Below, one piece after another: positions 27,852-40,676 of a stretch of 64,000 bases of DNA. Positions within the stretch are counted from its first letter, which is position 1. The number at the start of each line of letters is the position of its first letter. The stretch comes from Ophiodon elongatus. Lineage: Eukaryota > Chordata > Actinopteri > Perciformes > Hexagrammidae. The position numbers were made by a program, and so were the translations under genes. Location of the stretch: the NCBI GenBank assembly GCA_016806645.1, contig JACSYO010000530.1, positions 1,122,001 through 1,186,000 on the forward strand, read 5' to 3'. The notes under the pieces were generated by a model, which was not told where the DNA came from, searched no databases, and saw nothing but the letters and a program-made list of their open reading frames with translations.

Positions 27852-27893
<42 letters not shown>
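27852..27893. repeat. (CA)n microsatellite
   Basis: Clean CA run of 42 bp. Confidence 0.96.
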
Positions 27894-27895
<2 letters not shown>

Positions 27896-28538
27896 CAGGT
27901 GGGAAGCTCGGACTCTCGTGATGCGTCCGGCATATCGTGACCCTCATATGAAAAGAGATCGATGTTCTCGGAGAGCTAAAAGCCTTCTCCATGGTCACTC
28001 ACCTTTTGTTTACCGATGGTAAGTGGAGGATTTGTTCCACGCAGCACTGTTGACATCAGTAGGTAATGGACACATTTTTTTCTCCAAGCTTGCGCACGCG
28101 CTTGTTCAGACAAAAGGTACTCTAAGTCATCGAAACACACGCAGCCACTGCTTTTAGTCCCCTTATTTCCAAGTGTGTTTTTCCTGCATCATCAATAATC
28201 CCTCCTACAGCCCAATCCAATAAATCTTGGTTTCACTCCAAACGCCAAACCCAAACGTACTGCAGCAATACACTGTCCTATCTCAGCAGCAACTCCACAT
28301 TTCCAATCGTCCGCTCCCATTTGGGTCAAATTATTATTTATTTTTATCAAACCAATTGTTTCTCATCACCAAATCCTGGATGGAACAGGATTATCGCCGC
28401 ATGATGTGCAAACTGAGCCTGTGCAATCGCACCGTAATACCCGATGCCCTTAGTGACTCGCATGGTTTCAATAGTCTACTCCAACATCGTGTTGCTGAAG
28501 CGCGACATCTCTTCTCATGACTGATGCACTGTTACCTG

Positions 28539-28806
28539 ATTTCCACTGCGTGGCTCGGCTCGGCTCGGCTCGGCTCGATTCAACTCGACTGCCTTTTTAA
28601 ATAAAAGGCTGGCTTAAAAAAGGTGGGTCTTTGGCAGGATGTCGCAGTAGTAATGATTCTCTCTGACGGATCAGTAGTGTTATAGTATCGACTCAGCACG
28701 CTTGGAATCTTGACCGAGGTGGAGGTTCCAGACATTATCCACAACTTTCCACAAAAAAAGAGCCAGTTAAGTTGAGTAAACCCGTACCGTACCACGCTGT
28801 GGAAAT
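28539..28806. repeat. Small inverted-repeat element with (ggctc)5 near the left end
   Basis: Left 'tttccactgcgtggctcgg' pairs with the reverse complement of the right end, 'tttccacagcgtggtacgg' (15 of 19 identical by eye). A ggctc pentamer array lies at 28552-28577. Size about 268 bp, no coding capacity. The ends resemble a MITE family common in fish. Confidence 0.6.
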
Positions 28807-29105
28807 GCTGCATGTGTTGCAGTTAAATGTGGTATTGCTTTTAATTATCTGGGGAAGTTTTCTACAAGCCTCTTATTCAGAAAATGCCTAGCTTTACATT
28901 TACAGTTACACAAGTTAAAACAAGTAGACAACAGGAAGTGAGTGCAGCGTTTTGGGAGTAAAGAATGCTGCTGCTGTGGTCGCTCCAGTGTGTACAATGG
29001 GTATTGATGCGTACAACAGCCGTTTCCGTCTTTGCTTGTCCTCGAAAAAGACTGAGGCATGTAACCACGAACCAAAATGCAACCCTCTTGCTCTTGTCTC
29101 TCCAG

Positions 29106-29435
29106 GGCCCCCCTCGCCGCCCAGAGACCTGGTCTACACCCTGAAGCAGTCCACGCTGATCCTGGAGTGGGCCGCGCCGTCCGACGCGGGAGGCAGGATG
29201 GATCTGACCTACAGCGTGGGCTGCCGGAGGTGCGACGGCCGGCAGTGCGAGCCGTGCGGGGCGAGCGTCGGCTTCGTGCCGCAGCAGGTCGGCCTGACGG
29301 AGAGGACGGTGACCGTGGTCAATCTCCTCCCTAACACCAACTACACGTTCACCGTCGAGGCCTTGAACGGCGTGTCGGAGCTGCTGCCCAGCAAGAGGTT
29401 CCACACCCAGGTCAACGTGTCCACAAGCCTGCCGG
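29106..29435 (+). CDS. epha10: Eph receptor exon: first fibronectin type III domain
   Basis: The exon encodes FNIII-1, starting (R)PPSPPRDL and ending NVSTSLP. Diagnostic Eph residues are the core Trp in LEWAAPSDAGGR, the paired cysteines C-x-x-C...C-x-x-C (CRRCDGRQCEPC), VTVVNLLPNTNYTF, and VEALNGVSEL. Two N-glycosylation sequons are visible, NYT and NVS. In Eph receptors this domain is a spacer between the ligand-binding head and the membrane. The length of 330 bp is two codons shorter than the 336 bp recalled for many paralogues and keeps phase 1 at both ends. Acceptor: ctctccag ending at 29105. Donor: gtgagt at 29436, full consensus. The exon is markedly more GC-rich than its introns. The 'DLTYSV' and 'QVNVST' segments favour EPHA10 over EPHA7. 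Confidence 0.94.
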
Positions 29436-29500
29436 GTGAGTCCCAGTTTGACCTCTAATAGTAACCGCACACGACGGCATACACAAGGAAAAGGGCCTTT

Positions 29501-29528
29501 TTTCTTCTTCTTCTTCTTCTTCTTCTTC
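29501..29528. repeat. (TTC)n trinucleotide run
   Basis: About nine TTC units, 65 bp after the FNIII-1 exon donor. Confidence 0.94.
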
Positions 29529-31439
29529 CATTTTACAGTACAACACAAGTCTGCACAGTCAGGAGGCAAACAACAGCTGAGCAAGAATGAGGTCGCACTG
29601 CATTTCCGAACTGTAGCAAATGTACTCAAATGGCACATACCAGCACGCTCCAGCGGCTCAGCTGAGAATGAATTTTAAATCAGCTCGCACCGCATGTGTT
29701 TCTCAATTTGAATATGTTGTTGTAGGGCACGTTTTTAGGGAAGTCCACAAGGATTTGAATTTTCTCTTTCAGAGGGGTTCAGTGCAATATTTGTGCTGTT
29801 TTGCTGCCGTGCTAATGTTCAAAAGCTGGCCTTGGGGTAAAAATATCTTCACAAGTGGGTCTGATTCTTACAGTATGTAATCTTTTGGGCTCCGCTACAA
29901 GGCACGCTTAAACAAAATAAGAAAAAAAGCCTCACACAATAAATGTATAACCTTCGTTTCATAAAAGCCTATTCTTTATTTTTATAACATCAGTGGACGT
30001 GGTTGTGAACTCGGCTAGGGCTGGCTGCCTCACAGATACATGTGCAGACTTGCAGCAGGTGCCATGTATGCCTCTGTTCATAAATAGATTCATGCCCACT
30101 CTCAGACTCACGGTGACCTTTTGAATACGCTCATAATCCATGTAGATTCTCCACGTGCGTACGTCGACGTGCAGCTCCTGTTCACACGGAGGCAATGCAA
30201 AACCGATGCAGCTGTGCATCCAGCGGACTGAGTCTTCGTTTGTGTGTATGCACGCAGACACCCCCCCCCCCCACACACACACACCCTCTTTTACCACACA
30301 CACACTGTGCAGGCGTAGGAAAATGTCTCGCCCGGTCGCGGTGATCTCATTTTCATCAGCAGAAGTCTTCAGCAGGCCATTAGCCGGGGGCTTGAAAAGC
30401 ACTTTGCCAAGTAGCCCTGTCAACCGGCTCTGCAACAGCACTATTGGGAGGAGCTCAAGTGTGAAAAGACTAAACACACACACACTGAGAAATGTACAAG
30501 AACACATTCTGGGCTTGAGCGCTGACAAACACTCTCTAATACACAAATGCACACAAACACTTACCTGTCATACTGTTTTTTTTTATTTTTTTATTTTAAA
30601 CCTTGTTTACTGCTTATTTGCTGAACTAAATATTAATGTAAACAGCGTGACAGCATAATGAGGCATGTATGGGGGCCGAGAAGGCTGAAAGGTGCCGCAT
30701 GTGGAAGCAGGTGACAGAGAAACAATGGGAAGGTGAGAATAGCAGTCTGTTGTTTTTTTTTGCCACTGATTTGGAAATTAGCTTAGAAGGAATGAGCTGC
30801 ATAATGAATGGCGAACGGTTATGAGTCATATGCAAGTGCTGAGGTGGCAGCAGCACTCAGTGGGGGTCTCGGGTTAGTTTCAGTTGAGCTTTAACACTTT
30901 GTTTGCGATGAACTCTCACTTTAGTACTGCAAGGAAGTGAGAGGTTTGCAGTAAAGAGAGTAAAAAAGATGATTTTAGTTTTTCCTACGTTGAAAGCGGG
31001 GCTTCATGTGTGCTGGCTACAAAGATGGCAGCTTTAAGGAGATTTAGAATGAATGTGTGTGTGCTTCCCAGTGGCCCAGATTCTCTTGTTGGCCAACTGT
31101 AAATGTTACGCAAGAGTAACATCTGGACATCAGGACCCCATAGAGTGAGCGAGAGCCTAAGAGACAGCTTCATGTGCTGCACCCGGTCTCCGTGCTGCGC
31201 TACAGAGTTGGCCCTGACCAATGTGGTGCCCTATAGGCCAGATTTGAGCTGGTAGGCCAGTGTGCGAAAATACCCCGGACTTGATGCGTACCGAGTCTGT
31301 ATTTGTGTGGCCATGATGTTAAATAAATAAATACACCCACTGCTTTTCAGGTTTGTAACGTCCAAATTTCACAAGTTTTGCATTGCGGACCATTTGCGAC
31401 AGCACCACACACTAAAGACGGCCTTACCAGTAAACAACC

Positions 31440-31530
31440 TGGTATTCAATTCTATCCAATTTATTTGTACAGCCCAAAATCACCCCTCTCAGAGGGCTTT
31501 ACAATCTGCTCCACAATACCCCTTTCAGTA
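31440..31530. repeat. SINE/LINE-tail-like fragment
   Basis: 'ttctatccaatttatttgta' followed by 'cagagggctttacaatctg' matches from memory a short repeat tail that is very frequent in fish genomes. Confidence 0.45.
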
Positions 31531-33141
31531 TGCTTGCATTCCACTTACAGTATTTTAAAACTTGAAGCTGCAGAAAGCAATATTTGACGGGGACAAGAGA
31601 TACAATAGAGACTATCAAACCCAAAAAAGCTTTTCATTTCATTTTCGTTTTGGGCAAACATTTGCCTTATTACACCTCCAGCAAAGGAACATCACAGTCA
31701 TGCTATTCGAGTTGAATTTCTGTCCACCTGTGAGCTTAAATCCAGCGTAAACTTTCCGTTTGAATCTTGTTTAGTGCACCACATCGTAAAAAAAAAAATA
31801 TATATATATATATATATATTTTTGCGAGACGTGTCATACTTGTACACCTTTTATCAGTCGAAATGTGCGATAGCCCGGCTGACGCCAACACGGCTAAAAA
31901 AGCTCCAACACAGCCGTCTCCGGCTCCCTGAGGGGATTTAGGTGACCAGAAACCCCCGAGCTCCAAGGTTAGGGACACTATATGAGGGGAAAAAGGACGA
32001 ACCTGCGGTGATTATTTTTCCTGTCCCCACAGTTCTTTCGACCTTTCTCCCCTTTTTATCTCCCCTCTTCTCTGTCTGTCTGTCTCGTCAGCAGTTGCCA
32101 CGGCGTTGATTTGTGGTTATTATGGGGTATTAGGCTGCGAGTTGTCCCGCTAACCGTGTCATCCAGAGGGATTGGACAAGGGGTTAGGGGAGTGTGTTTG
32201 CAGGGGTTTCAGAAGACTTTCTGTGTCAGGGAGGATTTAGACTGACATTTGGTGTGGGGTGCTTAATGCTGCCCATGTGTGTGTGTGAGAGAGCGAGAGA
32301 GAGCGAGAGAGAGAGGGAGGGAGCTTTCAAAAGGAGATGGTATTTGCTTTAGAATTACATTACGCTCGTCTTGTCTTACCTCTCCTGTCGCATGTCAGCT
32401 TTTGTTAAAGGACCTATGTGGTTTCCACACAATGCCGGCTGAGCGCGGTTCAGATCAGCGGCCAACCAAATGAAAGGTCACCCGAGCCCTCTTGCCCGCT
32501 CCCCCCGATGGACGGCTCTCCCCTCGGGTCAAGTGAGGTCGAACCGACCCGTCAAAACACTGCAGGTTTGGGACTATAACGCGATGCCGTATCTGCACCG
32601 CACTGACAATGTTTGCGCCATTGCATCGCTGACGATGCTATTATCCTGCACAAAGCTATACATTTTCCAATAAATAATGCTCAGTCACCAGAGAGGACCG
32701 TGGCACGTGCACGCACGTGAAGCGCAGAGAAACAGGGACAGTCCCGGAGTGTTTTTGTTTCCTTTTTTTTATTATCTACTGCCTCAAACTAAATAAGTGA
32801 CTCTGTGTGTCCGTTTAACTGCTGCAGGATAAGCCCCGTAGATTCCTGTATAGCTCAGCCAGTCACAGGAAATCCTGTGCAACCAGGTCAGGCACAGAAT
32901 TGGGGGAAAAAATAAATAAATAAAATACAACCATCCGTGGACAAACCTCAACCTTGTGTCCGTACATGAGTGCAGCCTCCACACCGAGTCTTTACACCAT
33001 CAAAACTCACTGACCTTTATGAATACTGCAGCAGGGATGTGGAACAAAGCTAACACACACACACGCTCTCTCACTTTCCCTTCCTCTCTTGCCACCTCAT
33101 CATCTCTTTATTACTTTTTTTTTTCTCATACCTCCTCCTTC

Positions 33142-33145
<4 letters not shown>

Positions 33146-33207
<62 letters not shown>
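33146..33207. repeat. Poly-T run (62)
   Basis: Homopolymer of 62 T followed by tatata; true length may be uncertain from sequencing. Confidence 0.93.
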
Positions 33208-33210
<3 letters not shown>

Positions 33211-33377
33211 TATACCTTCTATTTCCTTCCTCATTTCCCCCACCTTATCCTTTCCTGCTAAACTCACTATTCTTAGATGGTCATTTCTCTCCCCCTCCCT
33301 CCTGCTGCCACTTCATCCACAACCACTCTTTCCACCATCTTCCCTTTTTTTGTCTTGATATAATCACTGCTACGCTC

Positions 33378-33405
33378 TTCTTCCTCCTCCTCCTCCTCCT
33401 CCTCA
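33378..33405. repeat. (CTC)n trinucleotide run
   Basis: cctcctcctcctcctcc units in pyrimidine-rich sequence. Confidence 0.9.
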
Positions 33406-34222
33406 CTTCTCTCGATCCTCTCCAACTCTCGCTCCCCATCTTCTCTTACTGTACCGTATTTGTTTTTTTCTGGGCGAGGTAAGCTTGTTAACAGCGGGTG
33501 GCCCGGTTTAGCTGGCAGCTGAGGGCCAGGAAAGCCCGAGGATTTAAGGGCACAGCCGGAGTTGGGGTGCCAACGGGTGCTATATTATGGCCAAATAAAA
33601 AACCCAGCACACACGCGTAGACACACAGGGGGTCAATTTACATCCATGCATACGCTATGATATTTTTCTTTCTTCGTGGATGAAAAGCATTTCAAATCTG
33701 GCGACATTAAAAACCCTCCATTTAAAACGGAATACAAATTGAATTTGTCTCTTCTCTGAATGCTTGCAAAAGCACAGGGGAGTAGTGGATTGCTCCCAGA
33801 CAGATGGGGTTTTATCAGGACTCTCCAGGCCACCAAGGGGAGGGGGCAGGAGGGGGGTTAGGGGGGGGGGAGTGTTGCATGGTGTGTCAAGGATGGGTGG
33901 ATGGATAAAAGGGGATGGGGTGAGGGTGAGGTTAGAAACATAACTGGAGTCGCGTGAGGAGACCCGGGGCTTGGGCTGGGCAAATAGGGGATCCGTTTTT
34001 GCTCCCGGTCTCATGGGGCCCCTTATCCAGCTGTGGATTAGGGATGCGTGTGTGAGTGTCTGCTCTTTCGTGCACCAAGCCCATATAGGTACATGAGGGC
34101 ATTTTTAATATGCGTGCTTTACCACGCTTGCATGCAATGCGCTCTGTGCATTGCTTCATGCTTGATTTGGGTATGGGCAAGAAAGGATGCCATAATGGCG
34201 TGTTGCCTCTGCATCGTTCTCT

Positions 34223-34340
<118 letters not shown>

Positions 34341-35090
34341 TCAGAACACACTCGGGTTGAATGTCTTGGCCCCCAGTGGTACATCCAAAGTGCTTTAGCT
34401 GAGGCAGGGAAGAAGAGAGGGGATGTGGGGAGGCTGCAGAGACGGGGGTGGAGGTGCGGGTCAGGGAGGAGGAAGGATTGGCATTTCAATATCCTGAGAG
34501 GATTACTGGCCTGGCTTTAGATGGCTGGTCCCCGTGGAGTTACATGGGCCTGAGAGGTGGATGCATAAAGGGAGGAGAAGAGCGAGGGATGAGCGCAGAA
34601 GTGGAGGGATGGAGAGAGGTGAGCGGTGTGGCATTGTGAGCAGAATGTCTTCTGGGTGAAGGGGAGAGGAGGCACGCGGTGAAGAGCAAAGGCGAGAATA
34701 CATGTATTTCTTCAAAAATGTGCTGTTCAAAGAGCAGAATTTTTATTTATTTTTTTTGTGGTACGAACTATCTGGTGCTTTAAACAAATATGACGTGTGT
34801 TTACAAAGTTTTTGTTTGTGTATTTAAGCCAGGAGAGGAGAGAGCAGTACGGTTTTGAAATAAAAAAAAAAAAAGGGAGGAAATAGAAAAAGAGCATGAA
34901 GTCATGAAGACGAAAGAAGCGAGGTAGAGTGAGATGAGCTGCACAGGTTGTACGGTCTAGGAATATGGGAGAATAAAGTTGTTAAGTCGAGGGAAACAGA
35001 CATTGGAGGGAATGTGGTTGACTCAATGGTTGAAGAAGTTCTCAGATCACTTACTGAAGTAAAAGTACTGTAACAAATACTGTGAGGAAG

Positions 35091-35091
<1 letters not shown>

Positions 35092-35121
<30 letters not shown>
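35092..35121. repeat. (TA)n microsatellite
   Basis: Clean TA run. Confidence 0.95.
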
Positions 35122-35125
<4 letters not shown>

Positions 35126-36576
35126 CATTTAAAAAAAAAAAAGACCTACATAATTAAACGAATCTGGCGACCAAGGTCATATTTCTGTTCCCCTCCAGAG
35201 GGAAGGGAGGCACAGGAGAGTCAGAACTGCGCGAGGCAGACTGTCGGACCCCGCTGCAGTACAATGAGAGGTATTCTAAAGGGATTCTGGTGTTCGGTAA
35301 CACACTTTTGTCCAAAGGGACGGCCATAACCAACTAAAGAAATTAAAAAAAGTTTCTTAAAGTACTAGTATCAGCTAAATGTACTGAAAAAAAATAAATA
35401 CTGAAGAAAATTGGCACATTATAATATATTGTTGTCATAACGGGGTAGGAAAGGAGAAAGGAGTGTTCTGCGGCACCAATCTCTATTCCTTTTTTTTTAT
35501 AAATAAGAAATATAAAATGTTTCTATTTATTTTTTGTGAAATATTGGAGAGGTTTAACTCTGAAACATGGTATTTCTTACTATTGTACAGTATTTGGATG
35601 AATGCACTTACTTTGCACCACCGCCTGTGACGCTGTTGTCTGTCGGGTCAAAGGATTTAAAGGGAAAAGAGACTCTTGATGTTTGACTGAGAAGGGAGGC
35701 CGAACGGACCGATTGGAGTTGGCGCCTCTGACTTTGATTTTCTAAGAACTCTGATTGACTTCTGAGTACACGTTTCAGTTTGACTGTTTTGAATATTTAT
35801 AAGTTTGAGCCTGAATTAATTTGGGATCACACTTTCCCTGCGTCGTGACAGAAAAAAAAGCGTCACGTAATGTTTTAACCCTTCTTTTCATTCCTCCACT
35901 TAATGAACGCTCCTCAACTGTCAACCGTACAAAGCGCTTCTTCTTTGTCATTTCGTTTCCAATACCCTCTTTTTTTTCTCTTTTTTTTCCATGCTGCTCC
36001 CCTCACCCCTCCCTCCACCCCCTCACCAATCCCCACCCCCTCACCAATCCCCACCTCCAGCCCTCTGCATAGAGGCGTTTGGATCCTCTTTGCCTCCTTA
36101 ATTAGAAGTGATGGGAAGGTGAAGCTTCAGCAGGCAGCAAATGAATAGAGTCATCAAGCTACTTTTCAGGGCTATAGCCCAGCCACTTAAGATGCTTTTT
36201 CACCCTGTGATGGGAATTTTAATTGCCTACCTCTTGGCTTATAATTGGAGTCTATGAAGAGGCACTCTCAGGGTCGTTAGTATGTGTGCTCTGTATGTGG
36301 ATTTGCAGGCTGTTCCCAGTTGTTCTGGGGAATTGTGGTGTTCACTTAGCAACAAAAACAAAGCTTTGAGGTTGATGACACGCGCACACACAATGTTATC
36401 CTCGTAATCAGAGTGCTATACAAGACTAGAGGGCTGTCCTTGATGAAACTCTTTTACCAAAACCCAGGAGGGGAGAGAAAAAAAAAACGGGACAAGATGC
36501 AAACTCTCTTAGTGTCACGAGGAGACTCGAAAGAAAAAAGAAGTTCAAACTTCAAAATGCATTCTCATCTGTCATT

Positions 36577-36578
<2 letters not shown>

Positions 36579-36608
<30 letters not shown>
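36579..36608. repeat. (GA)n microsatellite
   Basis: Clean GA run of 30 bp. Confidence 0.95.
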
Positions 36609-36610
<2 letters not shown>

Positions 36611-37222
36611 CTTGTTTGTGGGGTTTGTTGCCGGAGGGGAGGTTGCCGGCGCCCTGCAGAGTGGGAGATGGAGGGACAGAGTTGTGCAGAGACGCAGCTG
36701 TCTCTCTGAATGGCGGCGTTCTCCTCTCTGATGCAGCAGTAGGTGGGTGACAGACAGGTCAGCTCATCAGACACGAGCACACCTCTTTGTCCATCGACTG
36801 CCTTCAAAACAAAACACACAGCATGTTTGTGTGCGAGGCCGTGTGTATTTATACGCCCCCCCCCCGTTCCCCCATCCCCAACATCTCAAAGTTTTCACAT
36901 GTATTAAAGAGATCAGAACAACACAAAAGTGGGATCTTTTATTCTTTACTTGATCTCTGAGAAGTTACTAAAGTACTGCACTTAAGTAAAAATGTGAGAG
37001 TATTTGAACTGTACTGTACTCACACATTGAAGCATCATTAATAGTGATATGTTAATGTACAGTTCCTCGTCAATTTTTCTGATTTATGAGCACTTCAATT
37101 TTTTTTTATATGTTGTTACGCCCGGTCTAGGAAGAACAGGTTTCTTATCCCTAGCCATAAACAGTTAAACCAAAGGGGCTTATCACCCCTACATCTACCC
37201 ACAACGTTCCACAACCCCCCCA

Positions 37223-37224
<2 letters not shown>

Positions 37225-37315
<91 letters not shown>
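37225..37315. repeat. (CA)n microsatellite, 91 bp
   Basis: Clean CA run, about 200 bp upstream of the hAT-like insertion. Confidence 0.97.
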
Positions 37316-37316
<1 letters not shown>

Positions 37317-37590
37317 GGAGCCGTATCGCATGCCGCCTGGCCTGGTTGGGAGCAGGAGAGTCAAGAAGAGAGAGAGCGCCGGCCTCCACAGGTTCCCTCT
37401 TAAACCCCTCGGTCCAATCACCTGTAATCAAAACAAAGCAGAACACAGCCACAAGCAGAACAGCACCACCCCCAGGCAGGGAGGTGAACAGCATCCCTGT
37501 TCCTCATCTCCCCATGACGCTCTAAGTCAGGGGTGTCAAACTCATTTTCACCCTGGGCCACATCAGTATTATGGTTGCCCTCAAAGGGCA

Positions 37591-38309
37591 ATGGCTCACC
37601 TGTTCTCACACCTTTACATGACTCACCTGTTCTCACACCTTTACATGACTCACCTGTTCTCACACCTTTACATGACTCACCTGTTCTCACACCTTTACAT
37701 GGCTCACCTGTTCTCACACCTTTACATGGCTCACCTGTTCTCACACCTTTACATGACTCACCTGTTCTCACACCTTTACATGACTCACCTGTTCTCACAC
37801 CTTTACATGACTCACCTGTTCTCACACCTTTACATGGCTCACCTGTTCTCACACCTTTACATGGCTCACCTGTTCTCATACCTTTACATGGCTCACCTGT
37901 TCTCACACATTTACATGACACACCTGTTCTCATACCTTTACGTGGCTCACCTGTTTTCACACCTTTACATGACTCACCTGTTCTCATACCTTTACATGGC
38001 TCACCTGTTCTCACACATTTACATGACACACCTGTTCTCATACCTTTACGTGGCTCACCTGTTTTCACACCTTTACATGACTCACCTGTTCTCATACCTT
38101 TACATGACACACCTGCTCACACCTTTACATGGCTTACCTGTTCTCATACCTTTATGACTCACCTGTTCTCATACCTTTATATGACTCACCTGTTCTCATA
38201 CCTTTATATGACTCACCTGTTCTCATACCTTTACATGGCTCACCTGTTCTCACACCTTTACATGACTCACCTGCTCTCACCATGGCTCACCTGCTCTCAT
38301 ACCTTTATG
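37591..38309. repeat. 27-bp minisatellite, about 26 copies, with 108-bp higher-order unit
   Basis: Units contain 'ctcacctgttctcacac' followed by 'ctttacatg', period 27 bp. Variants alternate gactcac/ggctcac/gacacac and cacacc/catacc. A block of four variant units (37877-37984) is repeated exactly at 37985-38092, a recent 108-bp duplication. Because 27 is a multiple of three and few units contain stops, long spurious frames appear on both strands. The array sits inside the hAT-like element. Confidence 0.95.
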
Positions 38310-38800
38310 CTGCGTTCACACCAAACGTGTTGCGAATTTTTCGCGCGAGTAGATTACAAACAAAAGCAATCAAGCACAGACGCGAATGGATGTGAGTAAC
38401 GTAAATTTTCGCCAGGCAGCGAGAATGAAGCGAATGGCGCGACGCGAACAATTGGCATTACGCTGTGTCTGTAAAGCCAATCAGCGTTGAGAAGCTCCGC
38501 CCGTCATCACTGACGTCATGCCGCTGTTGAATCAGAAACTATAGAGGAGAAGTTGATAGACTCAAAGCGGCAGTCCTCCAGACGCAGTTCCTGGAGAAGC
38601 TGTGTGCGGCGACTGGTAATATTATGAACCCAGACCCGAGGGCGTTTGATGTTCTGACGTTTGTGGGACTTCCACAACTCGTACAAAGCAGAAATAGTGG
38701 TTATTTCTTCAATGGTGGATGGAGGAAATTAACTATTTCCACGGAGATAAGCCACGCCCCCTCTCCGGCGCATCTAGCGCGAATTCTTGGCCAACTTTAA
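38310..38800. repeat. Possible nested element inside the hAT-like insertion
   Basis: The stretch starts tgcgttcacaccaaacg directly at the end of the minisatellite and is rich in gcgaa/cgcgcga motifs, unlike the flanks. It resembles the ends of known fish non-autonomous elements, but I could not find a matching inverted right end, so its limits are uncertain. Confidence 0.35.
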
Positions 38801-39796
38801 GTTTTTCTTGGAGGCTAAATTTAGCATACTTGGCTCTGTGTGTGGTGTCAAAATGCCAAAGTACATTGTATTCCTTCATCACCGACACGCCTCATAACAC
38901 AGAAGACAGACCGGTTCTTCTCCTTGAAGCACAAACATGTAATCGTTTTCCCTCTGCATCAATCTTTCTCTTCTTGGATATTTTGGGATTATTTGTTGAT
39001 CTTTTTCAACTCAAATCGCTTTAGTTAAACGCTGATATGGAAACACTGCTTTCTAGCGGCAGGAAGCCGTTCATTCACGGGTCACAAAATCAACCTGCAT
39101 TGTGGGAGATGTAGTTTATGGTCACTGTACATTGTAAAGCAGCATAGACTTTAATTTTAAGACAATCATATATTCCTTTTCGAGCTCTCGCGGGCCACAT
39201 AAAATGACGTGGCGGGCCGGATTCGGCCCACGGGCCTTGAGTTTGACACCTATGCTCTAAGTAGTCAGGACTCAGTCATAACAATATTTAGTACAGTATA
39301 CTAATACTTGCCTACTTTTACCTGCCATTTATATTAAGGGACTTTTACTAATATGGAGGTATTTCTTTTCACGGCAGTATTGCTATATTAACTTAAAGGG
39401 ACGGGTCGTGTTTTTTTCAGGATTGGTATAAAGCTTTGACAATAATCAATGCACTCTTCAAAGACACGAGACTCCTTGGATAAAAACAGCAATTGTACCT
39501 CGCAGCACACAAAAGTCGTTGGTCTACCACTGCCTCAATCGCTTAGTTATGTTTTTTGTTGTGTTATTGTGTGACAAACTAACCTTTTTAAATCACTAAC
39601 TTCACAGAATAATACACACAAACTAACCACTTGAGGCAGGTGAGGAGCAACAGCCGTGTTCCGCTTGTGGCTTTGACGAGAGCTACGATTAAACTGATGC
39701 CTCATACAACTCCACTTAAAAAAACAACAACCGTTGAAGCAAAATATCTGTATACTTCCTCCAGCACTGCATTCTCCAAACCTAGTATGCACTATA

Positions 39797-39800
<4 letters not shown>

Positions 39801-39835
<35 letters not shown>
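39801..39835. repeat. (CT)n microsatellite
   Basis: Clean CT run. Confidence 0.95.
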
Positions 39836-39838
<3 letters not shown>

Positions 39839-39991
39839 GTGTTTGACTTGCACTATGTGTCGGGCATAAAAGAAAAGGGGATGTAGAGACGTGAGCGTTT
39901 TGTGTGCACGCATCTGCTCACTCTGCAAGTATGCGAGGGCAGATAGAGCTTTCTTCACCTTCTCAGCCAATCTCCTGCAGCAGGCTTGGGT

Positions 39992-39993
<2 letters not shown>

Positions 39994-40027
<34 letters not shown>
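39994..40027. repeat. (GT)n microsatellite
   Basis: Clean GT run. Confidence 0.95.
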
Positions 40028-40028
<1 letters not shown>

Positions 40029-40641
40029 TGTCCTGTGTTTGTATTTGTTGGAGGCTCCGGGCAGAGTCTGTCTGGCTTGACGGATGTGTCGTGATCAGAC
40101 CATGCCTCTGCCTTTAGGCTCAAGCACACTGGGCCTGAAGAGTGTTCAGAATCAGTCAGTGAGCAGCTGTCAAGAGCAGTTTAAGCAAGTCGGCCCTCGT
40201 CGCTCCCTCTCCTGGTGGGAGTGTGGGATGCCAGATTTGACTGATTTTTTTTTTTTTAAGCGTCGAAGTACGAGCCGTCAGGTAACAGGTGATTTATTTA
40301 TTTATTTTTTGACATATACAGCAGGTCCTCGCGTGTTGTTTTTTTTTTCTAATAAAATCATCCTGTAATATGACCCGACATCCTCTCATCTGACTTAAAT
40401 TGCATGCACGTGTAGACATGCGTTGCCTTTTCCATTGGAAGCTGCTATCCTGGTGTTTTTGCACAGCTGCATTATGTTGATGGAGCTCTTTTGAATACGC
40501 CGTGCAGCGAGCGGCTCTTTGTCTCGCTCGTTCCTCGTTCTGGTCTTTTTCTCTCTCGCCCACCCACCCACCAACTGACTGACACATTTAATCATTCCAT
40601 CACCGAGACTCTCGTCTCCGTTGCGTAAACACACACATGCA

Positions 40642-40642
<1 letters not shown>

Positions 40643-40674
<32 letters not shown>
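40643..40674. repeat. (CA)n microsatellite
   Basis: Clean CA run. Confidence 0.95.

Positions 40675-40676
<2 letters not shown>

Larger units (their letters stand above)
37528..39254. mobile_element. Non-autonomous hAT-like DNA transposon with 8-bp target duplication
   Basis: The left end reads CAGGGGTGTCAAACTCA. The right end, reverse-complemented, reads CATAGGTGTCAAACTCA, a 15/17 terminal inverted repeat. The element is flanked by an identical 8-bp direct repeat, ctctaagt, at 37520-37527 and 39255-39262. An 8-bp duplication and CAG-type ends are the mark of hAT elements. Sub-terminal 'gggccacat' and 'cgggcc' blocks resemble a widespread vertebrate non-autonomous family. It is 1727 bp long and carries no transposase frame. 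The middle holds a 27-bp minisatellite (37591-38309). After it comes sequence beginning gctgcgttcacaccaaacg, which resembles the end of another fish element and may be a nested insertion. Confidence 0.82.

Noticed and set aside
28952..29458. 168-codon + frame covering the FNIII-1 exon
   Set aside because: Its first 50 codons are intron read-through; the family alignment starts exactly at the acceptor at 29106.
28877..29638. 253-codon minus-strand frame
   Set aside because: Antisense shadow of the GC-rich FNIII-1 exon plus a poly-Lys run from the TTC repeat; no domain.
37330..38399. Long stop-free frames of 275, 288 and 230 codons on both strands
   Set aside because: They follow the 27-bp minisatellite period; repeated 9-residue units, no start context or splice support, and they lie inside a transposon.
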